From contig NZ_CP021435.1 of assembly GCF_002549795.1 (NCBI RefSeq), positions 3,224,001-3,288,000 on the forward strand: a DNA stretch of 64,000 nt. Reading direction: 5' to 3'. Below the pieces are notes generated by a model, which saw only the letters and a program-made list of their open reading frames with translations, ran no database searches and was not told where the DNA came from. The translations under genes were made by a program, and so were the position numbers. How positions within the stretch are numbered: the stretch's first letter is position 1; every line of letters begins with the position of its first letter. This stretch comes from Halomonas beimenensis (GTDB taxonomy: Bacteria > Pseudomonadota > Gammaproteobacteria > Pseudomonadales > Halomonadaceae). This document shows positions 15,275 through 25,067 of the stretch, piece after piece.

Positions 15275-17248
15275 ATGCCTCACCAGACCCATCCCCTGCT
15301 CCGCGACCGCCCCTTCACCGAACTCGGCAAGGTCGTGTCCGCCCGCGAGGCGGTGAACCTGATCCGCGACGGCGACGCCGTGGCCACCGGCGGCTTCGGG
15401 GGCATCGGCTTCGCCGAGACGCTGGCCGTGGCCCTGGAGGCGCGCTTCCAGGAGACCGGCCACCCCCGCGACCTGACCCTGATGTACGCCGCCGGCCAGG
15501 GCGACGGCGGGCAGCGCGGCCTCAACCACCTGGGCCATGCCGGCCTGGTTTCCCGGGTGATCGGCGGACACTGGGGCCTGGTGCCGGCGCTGCAGAAGCT
15601 CGCCCTGGCGGGAAGCATCCAGGCCTGGAACCTGCCACAGGGCGTGATCTCCCACCTGTTCCGGGATATCGCCGCCGGCAAGCCGGGCACCCTGAGCCGG
15701 GTGGGGCTGGGCACCTTCGTCGACCCGCGCCTGGGCGGCGGCCGCCTCAACGACGCCACCACCGAGCAGCGGGTGGAAGTGGTGACCCTGGGCGGCGAGG
15801 AACTGCTCTTCTACAAGGCGCAGCCGCTGCAGGTGGCGCTGCTGCGCGGCACCACCGCCGACACCCTGGGCAACGTGACCATGGAGCGCGAGGCGTTGAC
15901 CCTGGAGGCCCTGGCCATCGCCACCGCGGTGCACAATTCGGGGGGCGTGGTGATCGTCCAGGTGGAACGCCTGGCCGAGCGGGGCACCCTGTCCCCCAAG
16001 GCCGTGGAGATCCCCGGGGTGCTGGTCGACTGCGTGGTCCTCGCCGAGGACCCGAGCCATCACTGGCAGACCTTCCGGACCGCCTACGACCCGGCCTACT
16101 CGGGGGAGATCCGGGCGCCCTCGGCAACTCCCGAGCCCTTGCCGCTCTCGGCGCGCAAGATCATCGCCCGCCGCGCGGCCTTCGAGCTCCAGCCCAACAG
16201 CGTGGTGAACCTGGGCATCGGCATGCCCGAGGGGGTCGGCGCGGTGGCCAGCGAGGAGCCGGTGCTGGACCACCTGACCCTCACCGCCGAGCCCGGGGTG
16301 ATCGGCGGCCTGCCCGCCGGCGGGCTGGATTTCGGCGCGGCCACCAACACCCAGGCGATCATCGACCAGCCGGCCCAGTTCGACTTCTACGACGGCGGCG
16401 GGCTCGACATCGCCTTCCTCGGCATGGCCCAGGCCGATGGCCAGGGCAACGTCAACGTCTCCCGGTTCGGGCCGCGCCTGGCCGGCGCCGGCGGCTTCAT
16501 CAACATCAGCCAGAACGCCCGTAAGGTCGTGTTCATGGGCTCCTTCGTGGCCACCAAGGAGGCGCTGGCCATCGTCGAGGGCCGGCTGCACCTGCCCGAG
16601 GGCGGTCAACCCAAGTTCGTCGCCGAGGTGGAGCAGCGCACCTTCAGCGGCCCCCTGGCCGCCGCCGAAGGCAAGCCGGTGCTCTACGTCACCGAGCGCT
16701 GCGTATTCGAGCTCGCCCCGGAGGGGCTGACGCTCATCGAGATCGCCCCCGGCGTGGACCTGGACCGCGACGTCCTCGCCCACATGGGCTTCACGCCGCG
16801 AATGCCGGCGCCCCCGCGGACGATGGACGAGCGCATCTTCCGCGAGGCGCCCATGGGGCTCGCCGACGAACTGCTGACCCTGCCGCTGGACCGGCGCTTC
16901 AGCTACGACCCGGCGGAGGACCTGTTCTTCATCAACTTCGAGAACCTGCGCATCGCCTCACCGGCGGACGTCGAGGCGATCCACGAGGCGGTGGAGCGAC
17001 GCCTGGCGCCCCTGGGCCATCGGGTGCACGCCATCGTCAACTACGACCGCTGTCGCATCGACGACGACATCCTGGCCCCCTACACCGAGATGGTCCGCGA
17101 TCTAGAGAGACGCTTCTACTCGCGGGTGACGCGCTACACCACCAGCGGTTTCATGCGCAAGAAGCTCGGCCACGCCCTGGAAGCCCGCGCGGTCTCGCCG
17201 CACATCTACGAGAGCGCCGAGGAAGCCCGTCGCCACCTGAAGGCATGA
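15275..17248 (+). CDS. Fused family I CoA-transferase with extra C-terminal domain
   Basis: 657-residue single-chain acyl-CoA:carboxylate CoA-transferase, with alpha and beta halves fused as in propionate or acetate CoA-transferases. The alpha half (about 1-290) shows [15 protein letters not shown]. The beta half (about 290-520) shows [10 protein letters not shown] and the catalytic EXGXXG motif with Glu339 (TAEPGVIGG). About 130 further residues ([20 protein letters not shown] to the end) are not part of the ordinary transferase and contain an INYDR-like segment and [17 protein letters not shown]. It is divergent from the amidase gene, with no ketoacid or acetoacetate gene nearby, so the acyl substrate is not known. 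Confidence 0.85.
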   Translation: MPHQTHPLLRDRPFTELGKVVSAREAVNLIRDGDAVATGGFGGIGFAETLAVALEARFQETGHPRDLTLMYAAGQGDGGQRGLNHLGHAGLVSRVIGGHWGLVPALQKLALAGSIQAWNLPQGVISHLFRDIAAGKPGTLSRVGLGTFVDPRLGGGRLNDATTEQRVEVVTLGGEELLFYKAQPLQVALLRGTTADTLGNVTMEREALTLEALAIATAVHNSGGVVIVQVERLAERGTLSPKAVEIPGVLVDCVVLAEDPSHHWQTFRTAYDPAYSGEIRAPSATPEPLPLSARKIIARRAAFELQPNSVVNLGIGMPEGVGAVASEEPVLDHLTLTAEPGVIGGLPAGGLDFGAATNTQAIIDQPAQFDFYDGGGLDIAFLGMAQADGQGNVNVSRFGPRLAGAGGFINISQNARKVVFMGSFVATKEALAIVEGRLHLPEGGQPKFVAEVEQRTFSGPLAAAEGKPVLYVTERCVFELAPEGLTLIEIAPGVDLDRDVLAHMGFTPRMPAPPRTMDERIFREAPMGLADELLTLPLDRRFSYDPAEDLFFINFENLRIASPADVEAIHEAVERRLAPLGHRVHAIVNYDRCRIDDDILAPYTEMVRDLERRFYSRVTRYTTSGFMRKKLGHALEARAVSPHIYESAEEARRHLKA

Positions 17249-17294
17249 GCCGGGCGGGACGCAAGGCCGCGGCATCGGCCCCTCGGGGCCGGCC

Positions 17295-17750
17295 CTACAT
17301 CGCCACCTCCGCGGGCTTCACCAGGCGGTCGAAGACGCTGTAGGCGAGCTGCATGACCTCGTGGTGATTGCCGGCGTTGAAGGCGATCATGTCGGCCTGG
17401 GCCAGGTGCGGGGAGACGAAGACCTCCAGGTCGAAGAGGTTGCCGAAGGGCGGCATGGCGCCGGGCTCGCAGTCGGGGAAGCGATCGCTGAAATCGGCCT
17501 CCTCGGCCAGGTCGACGGCCTGGGCGCCCAGCGACTGGGCCAGCCGACGCAGGTCGACCCGATCGGTGGCCGGCAGCACCGCCAGGGCGAGCCGGCCGTC
17601 GACCTTGACCATGACGCTCTTGGCGAAGTGGCGCCCGGGGACATGGGCCGCCTCGGCGACCTCCTGGGCGGTGTAGGCCGGAGAGTGCTGCTGGATGACG
17701 TACTTCACGCCATTCTCGTCGAGAAAGCGGGTGACGCGTTCCATGGACAT
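17295..17750 (-). CDS. YbaK/EbsC-family aminoacyl-tRNA deacylase
   Basis: 151-residue member of the YbaK/ProX/EbsC fold, which hydrolyses mischarged aminoacyl-tRNAs in trans. Typical segments are the N-terminal YVIQQHSPAYTAQEVAEAAHVPGRHFAKSV block cut by the invariant lysine, then LAVLPATDRVDL and PGAMPPFGNLFDLEVFV. The Gly-Ala-Met-Pro-Pro-Phe loop is the usual substrate-pocket segment. The exact mischarged pair (Ala- or Cys-tRNA-Pro, for example) cannot be assigned. It follows the EF-G-like gene on the same strand with a spacer of about 125 bases and may end the same operon. Confidence 0.85.
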   Translation of the reverse strand: MSMERVTRFLDENGVKYVIQQHSPAYTAQEVAEAAHVPGRHFAKSVMVKVDGRLALAVLPATDRVDLRRLAQSLGAQAVDLAEEADFSDRFPDCEPGAMPPFGNLFDLEVFVSPHLAQADMIAFNAGNHHEVMQLAYSVFDRLVKPAEVAM

Positions 17751-17876
17751 GGGAATCCCCTCTCATGGGTCGTTGCAGGGCCTGGGTTAAGCCTAGTCAG
17801 GCGGGGCAGGAATGGGGAGGGAGATGCCGACCCGGCGAGCGCCCGCCTTGATCCCCGTCAGGTCTCCCCCCAGCGC

Positions 17877-19922
17877 TCAGGCCTCCTCGCGTCTGGCACG
17901 ATGGACCTGGATGAGGTCGCGCTGCACCGGCTCCGGGGCCGGTTCGTAGTGGCTGAAGCGCAGGGTGTAGCGACCGCTGCCACCGGTCAGGGCGTTGAGC
18001 CGCTTGGGGTAGTCGGCGATCTCCGCCAGGGGCGCCAGCGCCTGGATGCTGACCTGATCGCCCAGGGTCCGGGTATCCAGGATCCGCCCGCGGCTGGCGG
18101 CGAGATCCGCGGTGAGATCCCCCATGGCCGCGCCCGGCCCCTCGACCTCCAGCTCGACCATGGGCTCGAGCACCTGAGGCCCGGCCTGGCGGACGGCATC
18201 CAGGAAGGCCTTGCGGCCGGCGATGACGAAGGCGATCTCCTTGGAGTCCACGGGGTGGGTCTTGCCGTCCTCCACCACGACCCGGATGTCCTGGAGCGGA
18301 TAGCCGGCGACGGCCCCCTCCTCCATGGCCTGGCGCACGCCCTTCTCCACCGCGGGCAACAGCGACGCCGGGATGACGCCGCCGCGGATGGTGTCGGCGA
18401 ACTCGAAGCCGGCCCCGCGCGGCAACGGCTCGACCCGCAGGTAGACCTCGCCGAACTGGCCGGCCCCGCCGCTCTGCTTCTTGTGCCGGCAATGGCCCTG
18501 GGCCGAGGTGCGGATGGTCTCGCGGTAGGCGATGGAGGGAGGACGGGTATCCACCTCGACCCGAAAGCGCTCGCCCAGCCGCTCCAGGGCCATGCGCAGG
18601 TGCAGCTCGCCCAGGCCGCGCAGCACCGTCTCGCGGGTGGCGGGATCCTGCTCCACCCGCAGGCCCGGATCCTCCTCGACCAGTCGCGCCAGGGCCTCGG
18701 TGAGTCGCTGCTCGTCGCCGTGACGGCGAGTCTGCAGCGCCAGGCCGAACACCGGCGCGGGCAGCGCCACCGGACGCAGGTGGATGTGGTCCTCGTCGTG
18801 CGAGTCGTGCAGCACGCTGTCGAGTCCCGCCTCCTCGACCTTGGCCAGGGCGGCGATCTCGCCGGGGCCGCAGCGTTCCACCTCGAGATGCTCGCGCCCC
18901 TGGAGGCGATACAGCATGCCCACCCGGAAGGCCTTGCGGGCCTCCCCGGCGAACAGGCGGGTGTCTCGGGTGACCGTGCCCTGGTGCACGCGGAAGACCG
19001 CCAGCTTGCCCAGGAAGGGGTCGTGCTCGACCTTGACCACATGGGCCAGCACATGGGCCTCGGGATCGGGGCTCGCCCGGTACTCGTGGGTGCCCTCGTC
19101 GTCCTGTCGCAGGAAGGGCGGCGGATTGCCCTCCAGGGGGTTGGGCATCAGCCGCTCGAAGACCTCCAGCAGCTCGCTCACCCCGGCGCCGGTCGTCGCC
19201 GAGGTGAAACATACCGGCACCAGGTGCCCGTCGCGCAGCGCCGCCTCGAAAGGCTCATGCAGCTGCTCGGGGCTGAGCTCCTCGCCCTGCTCCAGGTAGA
19301 GGGCCATCAGCGACTCGTCCACCTCCACCACCTGGTCGACCAGCATCTCGTGGGTCGCCGCCACCGACGAGAAGTCCGCCTCGCCCTCCGGGGCGAAGAA
19401 GCAGTCCACGACCCGGGTGGCGCCCTCGGCGGGGAGGTCGAGCGGCAGGCATTCGGTGCCGAAGTGGCTGCGGACGTCGTCCAGCAGCGCCTCGAGCCAG
19501 CCGGGCGCGGCATCGATGCGGTTGATCACCACCAGCCGGCACAGGCCGCGGTCCCGAGCCCACTGCATCATGCGCCGCGCCGTGGCATCCACCCCGTTCT
19601 CGGCATCGACCACCACCGCCACCGTCTCCACGGCGGGCAGGATCGACAGGGTCGCGCCCTGGAAGTCGGCGTACCCGGGGGTGTCGATGAGATTGATCCA
19701 GGCCTGCCCCCACTCAAGCCCCAGTACCGAGGCGGCGATCGAGTGGTGCAGCGTCTTCTCCTGGGGGGTGGCGTCACTGATCGTGGAGCCCTTCTCCACG
19801 CTGCCGGCCTGATCGATGGCGCCGGCCGTTGCCAGCAACGCCTCGGCCAGGGTCGTCTTGCCCGACCCCGCCTGGCCGGTCAGCGCCAGGTTCCGAATCC
19901 GCTCGGGAGAGTGCTCGCCCAT
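17877..19922 (-). CDS. EF-G-like translational GTPase (paralogue)
   Basis: 681-residue elongation-factor-G paralogue. The GTPase motifs are G1 GQAGSGKTTL, G2 around STISD, G3 DTPGYADF and G4 NRID; the usual NKxD is altered to NRID. Domains II to V follow, with ETVLRGLGELHLRMAL and GGVIPASLLPAVEKG typical of EF-G. It does not look like the main fusA: no rpsL, rpsG or tuf is adjacent and several motifs drift. Such paralogues act in ribosome recycling or specialised translocation, or have unknown roles. ATG 19922 (MGEHSPERIRN) follows GAGGGGCAGGG and is preferred to ATG 19946. It lies 34 bases after the membrane protein gene in one probable operon. Confidence 0.85.
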   Translation of the reverse strand: MGEHSPERIRNLALTGQAGSGKTTLAEALLATAGAIDQAGSVEKGSTISDATPQEKTLHHSIAASVLGLEWGQAWINLIDTPGYADFQGATLSILPAVETVAVVVDAENGVDATARRMMQWARDRGLCRLVVINRIDAAPGWLEALLDDVRSHFGTECLPLDLPAEGATRVVDCFFAPEGEADFSSVAATHEMLVDQVVEVDESLMALYLEQGEELSPEQLHEPFEAALRDGHLVPVCFTSATTGAGVSELLEVFERLMPNPLEGNPPPFLRQDDEGTHEYRASPDPEAHVLAHVVKVEHDPFLGKLAVFRVHQGTVTRDTRLFAGEARKAFRVGMLYRLQGREHLEVERCGPGEIAALAKVEEAGLDSVLHDSHDEDHIHLRPVALPAPVFGLALQTRRHGDEQRLTEALARLVEEDPGLRVEQDPATRETVLRGLGELHLRMALERLGERFRVEVDTRPPSIAYRETIRTSAQGHCRHKKQSGGAGQFGEVYLRVEPLPRGAGFEFADTIRGGVIPASLLPAVEKGVRQAMEEGAVAGYPLQDIRVVVEDGKTHPVDSKEIAFVIAGRKAFLDAVRQAGPQVLEPMVELEVEGPGAAMGDLTADLAASRGRILDTRTLGDQVSIQALAPLAEIADYPKRLNALTGGSGRYTLRFSHYEPAPEPVQRDLIQVHRARREEA

Positions 19923-19956
19923 GATCCCTGCCCCTCTGTCGCCCATCGCTCGCCGC

Positions 19957-22338
19957 CTATCTGTTCAAGTTAGCAGCCCGACGGGACTCGAGGCGCGCCA
20001 GCCAGCGCCCGGCGATGAGAAAGGCCGCCGCATAGCACAGGATGCCGGCCGCCAGGGTGCTGGCCTGACCGAACTGGACCGAGACCAGCGTGGCCAGGGA
20101 GGCCCCCAGCACCGAGGCGAAGCCGTTGATGCCCCAGGCCCAGGGGATCCAGCGGGGCTGGTCGGCGAGCTGTCGCAGCGCCCACGGGAAGGGGCGGCCC
20201 ATGGCCCAGGCCAGCGGCAGCAGCAGCGCGACCAGGGCCAGCAGCCGCAGCGGCAGCGGCAGCGCGGGCTCGCTCAGCAGCCGGACGGCACCGAAGGGCA
20301 CCAGGGCCAGGCCCAGCCCGCCGGCGACGGCGAGATAGATCCCTCGCCGGCTGGCCCGGGTCGCCCGCTCCGGCGCCATGGCACTGCCCAGCCCCGAGCC
20401 GACCAGGAAGGTGGCGAAGACCAGGGCGGCGGCGAGGACCGGTTCGCCCAGGTAGAGGATCAGGCGCTGGAAGAGCACCAGCTCGACCAGGATGTAGCCG
20501 AAGCCCAGGGCGGCGAAGTAGCCGGCCACCGAGAGCCGGCCGAAGGGCGGATGGATCCTCGGCAGCCGGCCCAGCGGCACCAGGATCAGCAGGAAGGCCA
20601 GCCCGGTCGTCACCAGGGCCGCCGCCAGGGACAGGACCAGGGTCCAGTCGAGATAGCTCCAGCCCCGCCCTCCCAGCTCGCTCACCAGGCCCGGGGCCTG
20701 GAGCCAGGCCAGCGACCGCCAGGGATAGGGCCGGTCGAGTTCGGCCGGGGCGGTATGGAAGCGCCGGGTCTCGGCCGGCAGCGGGCGAGCGGCGAAGACG
20801 GCCCGGGCGATGTCATGGAAGACCGGCTTGTCCAGGCGATGCACGCGGTTGGCCGTCTCCCGTGCCTGCCCGGGCAGCCAGGCGAGGTCGAAGCGCCAGC
20901 GCTCGGCGAAGGCCTGCACGCCGGCCAGGTCCTTCTCGCCCAGCGGGCTCGGCGAGGCCAGCACCAGCACCGCCTGGAGGCCACGCAGCACCGCCACCCG
21001 CTCGCCCGGGGCGGAGGCGCCCTGCCGGGCCAGGGCCTCGGCGAGGCTGGCCATCAGGCGGGGGTAGTGCCGGGGCGGGACTTCCAGGGGCAGCGGAATG
21101 GCCAGCAGGCCATCGCCCGACAGGGCCTCGACGGCCAGGGACAGGCCCTCGACCGTCAGCACATAGTCCTCGCTGGCGGCGTCGCCGCCCGTCCAGGCGC
21201 GATCCAGCGCGATCACGGCATGGCGGCCCGGTTCGGCACTGGCCAGGTGGCGCCAGGCCCCCTCCGCCTCCAGGGTCAGGCCGACCCCGGCGGCCCCTCG
21301 CGCCCGGGCGATGGCGAGCAGCCGGCCGTCCGGTTCCACCCAGGTCGCCGACCGTCCCTGGGCGGCCAGCAGCGTCGGCCAGGCGCTGCTGCCCAGCACC
21401 AGCACCGGCCCCTCGGGGCGCAGGCGCAGCGGCAAGGCCGCCAGGGACGCCTCCAGGTGGTCGGCGGGTGCCGGCCAGGCACGGGGCAACGGCACCACCC
21501 GATCGCTGCCTATCACCGCGACGTCCTGGGCCGGGACGCCCGAGGGCCAGTGCAGGCTGAGCCCCGGGGCGAAGCGCAGGCTCTCGGCCCGCAGCAACGT
21601 GAGCCGGCCGGCCAGCCCCGGCTCGACCGCCAGGGTCTCGACCCCGGGCAGCTCGCGAAGTCGCGACAGGGCCTTGAAGTCGGACATCGCCGGCACGGGC
21701 GGCTGAAGCGCGGCGGCGAGCGACAGCCCCAGCCCCAGCAGGCCGGCCAGGGCCCCGACCCGCCGGCGCCGTCGTAACGCCCAGAGGCCGGTCAGGGCGA
21801 ACAGCAGCGCGGCGACCACCGCCAGGCCGACCTCCACTTCCCCCGCCGCCAGCAGCCCGGCGGCCCCCAGGCTGCCCAGGCCGCCGCCGAGCAGGTTGGC
21901 CGCGTAGAGCCGACGGGTGTGCCGGGGCCAGCGCAGGAACACCTGGCCGATGGCCAGGCCCGCGCCCAGGAAGGGCAGGAAGGCGACGAAGTCGACCAGC
22001 AGCAGGCGGGCCAGCTCCACGGGGTGCCAGCCGGCCACCAGGGGGCGCAGCGCTACCCGGGACTGCACCGCCAGGACCAGCAGCAGGCCGATGCCCGTGA
22101 TCAGCAGGCCGGCGAGGAACCAGCCGTCCCCCCGGCTGGCGCGATGGCGGCCGGCCAGCGTCAGGACGGTACCGGCCGCCCCCAGGCCCAGCAGGGCCAG
22201 GGAGACCGCCAGGCCGGCGAAATGATGCCAGTGGCTAAAGGCGAACAGCCGGAGCAGGAGGACTTCCAGGGCCAACAGGGCGGCCGACACGCCCGCCAGG
22301 GCCGCCAGGTCGAACCATCGGGGCGCCCCGGCCGTCAT
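19957..22338 (-). CDS. Polytopic membrane protein with spermidine-synthase-like central domain
   Basis: 793-residue protein. About six or seven membrane helices (residues 10-225) precede a soluble region (about 230-510), then about eight more helices (about 540-785). The soluble part contains GPVLVLGSSAWPTLL and TWVEPDGRLLAIARARG, which resemble motif I and the acidic loop of the spermidine-synthase/methyltransferase fold. The usual glycine-rich pocket is only partly kept, so catalysis is uncertain. Membrane-embedded SpeE-like proteins of this shape are widespread and uncharacterised. It starts three bases after the exported PIMT stop, so the two are almost surely co-transcribed. Confidence 0.75.
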   Translation of the reverse strand: MTAGAPRWFDLAALAGVSAALLALEVLLLRLFAFSHWHHFAGLAVSLALLGLGAAGTVLTLAGRHRASRGDGWFLAGLLITGIGLLLVLAVQSRVALRPLVAGWHPVELARLLLVDFVAFLPFLGAGLAIGQVFLRWPRHTRRLYAANLLGGGLGSLGAAGLLAAGEVEVGLAVVAALLFALTGLWALRRRRRVGALAGLLGLGLSLAAALQPPVPAMSDFKALSRLRELPGVETLAVEPGLAGRLTLLRAESLRFAPGLSLHWPSGVPAQDVAVIGSDRVVPLPRAWPAPADHLEASLAALPLRLRPEGPVLVLGSSAWPTLLAAQGRSATWVEPDGRLLAIARARGAAGVGLTLEAEGAWRHLASAEPGRHAVIALDRAWTGGDAASEDYVLTVEGLSLAVEALSGDGLLAIPLPLEVPPRHYPRLMASLAEALARQGASAPGERVAVLRGLQAVLVLASPSPLGEKDLAGVQAFAERWRFDLAWLPGQARETANRVHRLDKPVFHDIARAVFAARPLPAETRRFHTAPAELDRPYPWRSLAWLQAPGLVSELGGRGWSYLDWTLVLSLAAALVTTGLAFLLILVPLGRLPRIHPPFGRLSVAGYFAALGFGYILVELVLFQRLILYLGEPVLAAALVFATFLVGSGLGSAMAPERATRASRRGIYLAVAGGLGLALVPFGAVRLLSEPALPLPLRLLALVALLLPLAWAMGRPFPWALRQLADQPRWIPWAWGINGFASVLGASLATLVSVQFGQASTLAAGILCYAAAFLIAGRWLARLESRRAANLNR

Positions 22339-22341
22339 CGC

Positions 22342-23139
22342 TCAATGGCCGCCGGTAAGCGGCACGAAGCGTACCGAGGCCAGGTTGCGGGTGCGGATCT
22401 CGCCGTCGGCCGCCTTCTCCAGCAACAGCAGGTTCTGCACCCAGAGCATCTGGCCCACCGGGATCACCATGCGACCGCCCGGGCGAAGCTGGGCCACCAG
22501 CGGCGGCGGTACGTGCCGGGCGCCGGCGGTGACGATGACGGCGTCGAAGGGCGCCCGGGCCGGATCGCCGTAGTACCCGTCGCCCTCCAGCACGGTGACG
22601 TTGGTGTAGCCCAGCGCCTCCAGGCGCTCGGCCGCCTGGACGGCCAGTGCCGGTATGATCTCGAGGGTCACCACCTCGCGCACGATCTCGGCGAGGATGG
22701 CCGCCTGATAGCCGGAACCGGTGCCCACCTCCAGCACGCGATCGTCGGGCTCCAGCCCAAGCCGGGCGGTCATCAGGGCGACGATGTAGGGCTGGGAGAT
22801 GGTCTGGCCATGGCCGATGGGCTGGGGCTCGTCCCGGTAGGCGCGTCGCGGCGCCACCTCCGGGGCGAAACGGTGGCGCGGCACGCGACGCATGGCGGCG
22901 AGCACCGCGGGGTCGTCCAGGCCCCGGGCGACGATGTGATCCCGCACCATCGCCTCTCGGGCCCCGGCCCAGGCATCCGGCGCGAACGCCGGTCGGCTCG
23001 GGGCAGCCTCCGAGGGCGTGGCCTCGAGCAGGACCCGTCGTTCGGCCTCGGTCTCCTGGCCCAGGGCCGGCGGGATCGCCAGGCTGAGACCCACCATCGC
23101 CCAGCACCCGACGAGCCCGCGGAATCTGGGGGTCAGCAT
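22342..23139 (-). CDS. pcm: Exported protein-L-isoaspartate O-methyltransferase
   Basis: 265-residue PIMT that methylates isoaspartyl residues of aged proteins using SAM. The SAM motif EVGTGSGYQAAIL, the substrate-side HGQTISQPYIVALM segment and FDAVIVTAGA are all present. Unusually, the protein begins with a hydrophobic signal-like stretch (about residues 1-28, ending near PPALGQE) and then a linker, whereas classical Pcm is cytoplasmic and about 210 residues. ATG 23139 is preferred: GAGGGG lies seven bases upstream, while the ATG two codons earlier is too close to it. It leads a probable operon with the membrane SpeE-like protein, EF-G paralogue and YbaK. Confidence 0.85.
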   Translation of the reverse strand: MLTPRFRGLVGCWAMVGLSLAIPPALGQETEAERRVLLEATPSEAAPSRPAFAPDAWAGAREAMVRDHIVARGLDDPAVLAAMRRVPRHRFAPEVAPRRAYRDEPQPIGHGQTISQPYIVALMTARLGLEPDDRVLEVGTGSGYQAAILAEIVREVVTLEIIPALAVQAAERLEALGYTNVTVLEGDGYYGDPARAPFDAVIVTAGARHVPPPLVAQLRPGGRMVIPVGQMLWVQNLLLLEKAADGEIRTRNLASVRFVPLTGGH

Positions 23140-23277
23140 CGCCATTCCCCTCGCCACCCCGGAACGGGCCGGGGCAGGCGTCGGAGTCGTGTCCCCCAGC
23201 ATAGCCCAGCCGAGGCCTGTCCCGGGACGCTGCCTCGCCTTGGCGCCTGGACCCACCCGAGGAGCGTACGGCAGGAC

Positions 23278-23303
23278 GGAGGGGAGGCCATGGCCTCCCC
23301 TCC
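23278..23303. repeat. Perfect 26-base palindrome, hairpin between SPW gene and pcm
   Basis: Two 13-base arms (GGAGGGGAGGCCA and its complement) with no loop bases between. It lies 25 bases after the minus-strand SPW gene and 140 before pcm. There is no U tract. It may terminate the SPW transcript or stabilise an RNA end. Confidence 0.5.
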
Positions 23304-23328
23304 TCGCTTCGTCCGTGACGTGAAGGCG

Positions 23329-23583
23329 TCAGGCGGCGTGACCGCCGTGGTGCCGCATGTCGACCAGGCTCCAGATGGCGTCGCCGCCCACCAGGCCCCC
23401 CATGATCAGGCTGTTCCAGAGGGCCATCGGGGCGTCGGCGAAGCCCAGCACGAACGGCGCGACGATCAGGGCCGCACCGAGGACCACGCTGACCCACTCC
23501 TCCCAGAGCCGGGGCTTCACGAGCTCGGCCATGGCGAACGCGGCCACGACCAGGCCCAGGATCACCGCACTCCATATGGCCAT
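23329..23583 (-). CDS. SPW-repeat small membrane protein
   Basis: 84-residue membrane protein with three hydrophobic segments. LWEEWVSVVLGAALIVAPFV and ALWNSLIMGGLVGGDAIWSL are the paired helices of the SPW repeat family; here the first has the WVSV form. The C-terminus is histidine-rich (HHGGHAA). Function unknown in the family. The gene is single, divergent from the MgtC/DUF4010 gene. Confidence 0.75.
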   Translation of the reverse strand: MAIWSAVILGLVVAAFAMAELVKPRLWEEWVSVVLGAALIVAPFVLGFADAPMALWNSLIMGGLVGGDAIWSLVDMRHHGGHAA

Positions 23584-23701
23584 CCCGTCGGCGACCTGCC
23601 TGCGTGGAAGCCACCCGGCTTTCCGATCCCGCGCCCAACGCCCAGAATATCAGCAAGTGGTTTTTCATCGGATGCGGATGCCCAGGGGGAGCGTCGCCTG
23701 C

Positions 23702-24982
23702 ATGGACGAGGTCACCAGCCAATTCGTCACCGGCAACGAGGCGGCCATCCGGCTGGCCGTGGCGCTGCTACTGGGCGCGCTGATCGGCATCGAGCGCGGC
23801 TGGGTGGCCCGCGAGAAGAAGTCCGGCGAGCGCATCGCCGGCATTCGCACCCATGCCCTGGTGGGGCTGCTCGGGGGGCTCGCCGCCCTGCTCTCGCAGA
23901 CCGTCAGCGAGTGGGCCTTTCCCCTGCTGCTGCTGGCCGTGACCGGCCTGGCCATCGCGGCGCACCGGGCCCGGATGCCCTACAGCCAGGACTTCAGCAT
24001 CACCAGCCTGGTCGGCCTGTTGCTGACGTTCTGCTTCGGGGCCTTGGCGGTGGCCGTGGACATGGCCCTGGCCGCCGCCTGCGCGGTGGTGACCGCCCTG
24101 ATCCTCGACAACAAGCGTGAGATCCACGGCCTGCTCTACAAGCTGCAGGCCCACGAGCTGGATGCCGGCCTCAAGCTGCTGCTGATCACGGTGGTCATGC
24201 TGCCGCTGCTGCCCGACCGGGGAATGGGCCCCGGCGACGCCCTGAACCCCTACGAGATCTGGTGGATGGTGGTGCTGATCGCCTCCGTCTCCTTCATCGG
24301 CTACTTCGCCATGCGCCTGGGGGGCGCCGAGAAAGGCATCCTCTTCACCAGCCTGTTCGCCGGGCTCAGCTCCTCCACCGCCCTCACGCTGCACTTCTCC
24401 CGGCTGTCACGCCAGACGCCCGATCTCGGCCCGTTGCTGGCGGCCGGGATCCTGATCGCCTGCGGCACCATGTTCCCGCGCATCCTGCTGTACTGCCTGG
24501 TGATCAACCCGGCCCTGCTCCCCCCTTTGGTGCTGCCGGTGGCGGTGATGGGCGGTCTGCTCTACGTCCCCGCCTTCGTCATCTGGCGCGCCCACCGCCG
24601 GGGCGCCAAGGTGGACCGTCCCGAGCGTCACCGGAACCCCCTGGAGCTGCGCATGGCCCTGCTGTTCGGCGTGCTGCTGGCCGCCATCATGGTGCTCGGC
24701 CAATGGCTCAAGGAGTGGCTGGGGGACGCCGGCATCTACCTGCTGGCGGCCTCGTCGGGGGTCGCGGACGTGGACGCCATCACCCTGTCGCTGACCCGCA
24801 TGTCCCACGGCACCATCGACCTGCCCACCGCGGTGCTCGGCATCGTCATCGCCGCGGCCGTCAACAACACCATCAAGGCCGGGATGGCCGCGGGGGTGGG
24901 CACCCGGAGCCTGGGTCGGCGGGTCGGCCTGCCCAACGCGGCGTCGCTGCTGGTGGGGCTGGGGCTGGCCTGGTGGCTGTGA
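23702..24982 (+). CDS. MgtC/DUF4010-family inner-membrane protein
   Basis: 426-residue protein with about twelve hydrophobic helices. The N-terminal third (about residues 12-145; LLLGALIGIERGW, GIRTHALVGLLGG, QDFSITSLVG) is an MgtC/SapB-type domain. The C-terminal part (about 165-420; GLSSSTALTLHFSR, SSGVADVDAITLS, VNNTIKAGMA) is DUF4010. MgtC proteins modulate ATP synthase and survival at low magnesium; the role of the long DUF4010 form is not established. ATG 23702 (MDEVTSQF) is chosen because an AGGGGGAG element lies about ten bases upstream and the earlier in-frame residues are not membrane-like. Confidence 0.83.
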   Translation: MDEVTSQFVTGNEAAIRLAVALLLGALIGIERGWVAREKKSGERIAGIRTHALVGLLGGLAALLSQTVSEWAFPLLLLAVTGLAIAAHRARMPYSQDFSITSLVGLLLTFCFGALAVAVDMALAAACAVVTALILDNKREIHGLLYKLQAHELDAGLKLLLITVVMLPLLPDRGMGPGDALNPYEIWWMVVLIASVSFIGYFAMRLGGAEKGILFTSLFAGLSSSTALTLHFSRLSRQTPDLGPLLAAGILIACGTMFPRILLYCLVINPALLPPLVLPVAVMGGLLYVPAFVIWRAHRRGAKVDRPERHRNPLELRMALLFGVLLAAIMVLGQWLKEWLGDAGIYLLAASSGVADVDAITLSLTRMSHGTIDLPTAVLGIVIAAAVNNTIKAGMAAGVGTRSLGRRVGLPNAASLLVGLGLAWWL

Positions 24983-25067
24983 GGCCGCCCCGGGGGGCTT
25001 CGCCTGCACCACCGTCCCGCCGGCGAGGAACCCGGCCGGCGAGGCGATGCCCGACATGGCGCGAACC

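Noticed and set aside
17361..19973. An 870-residue plus-strand frame opposite the EF-G paralogue.
   Set aside because: Shadow of a clear GTPase; no recognised domain and repetitive composition.
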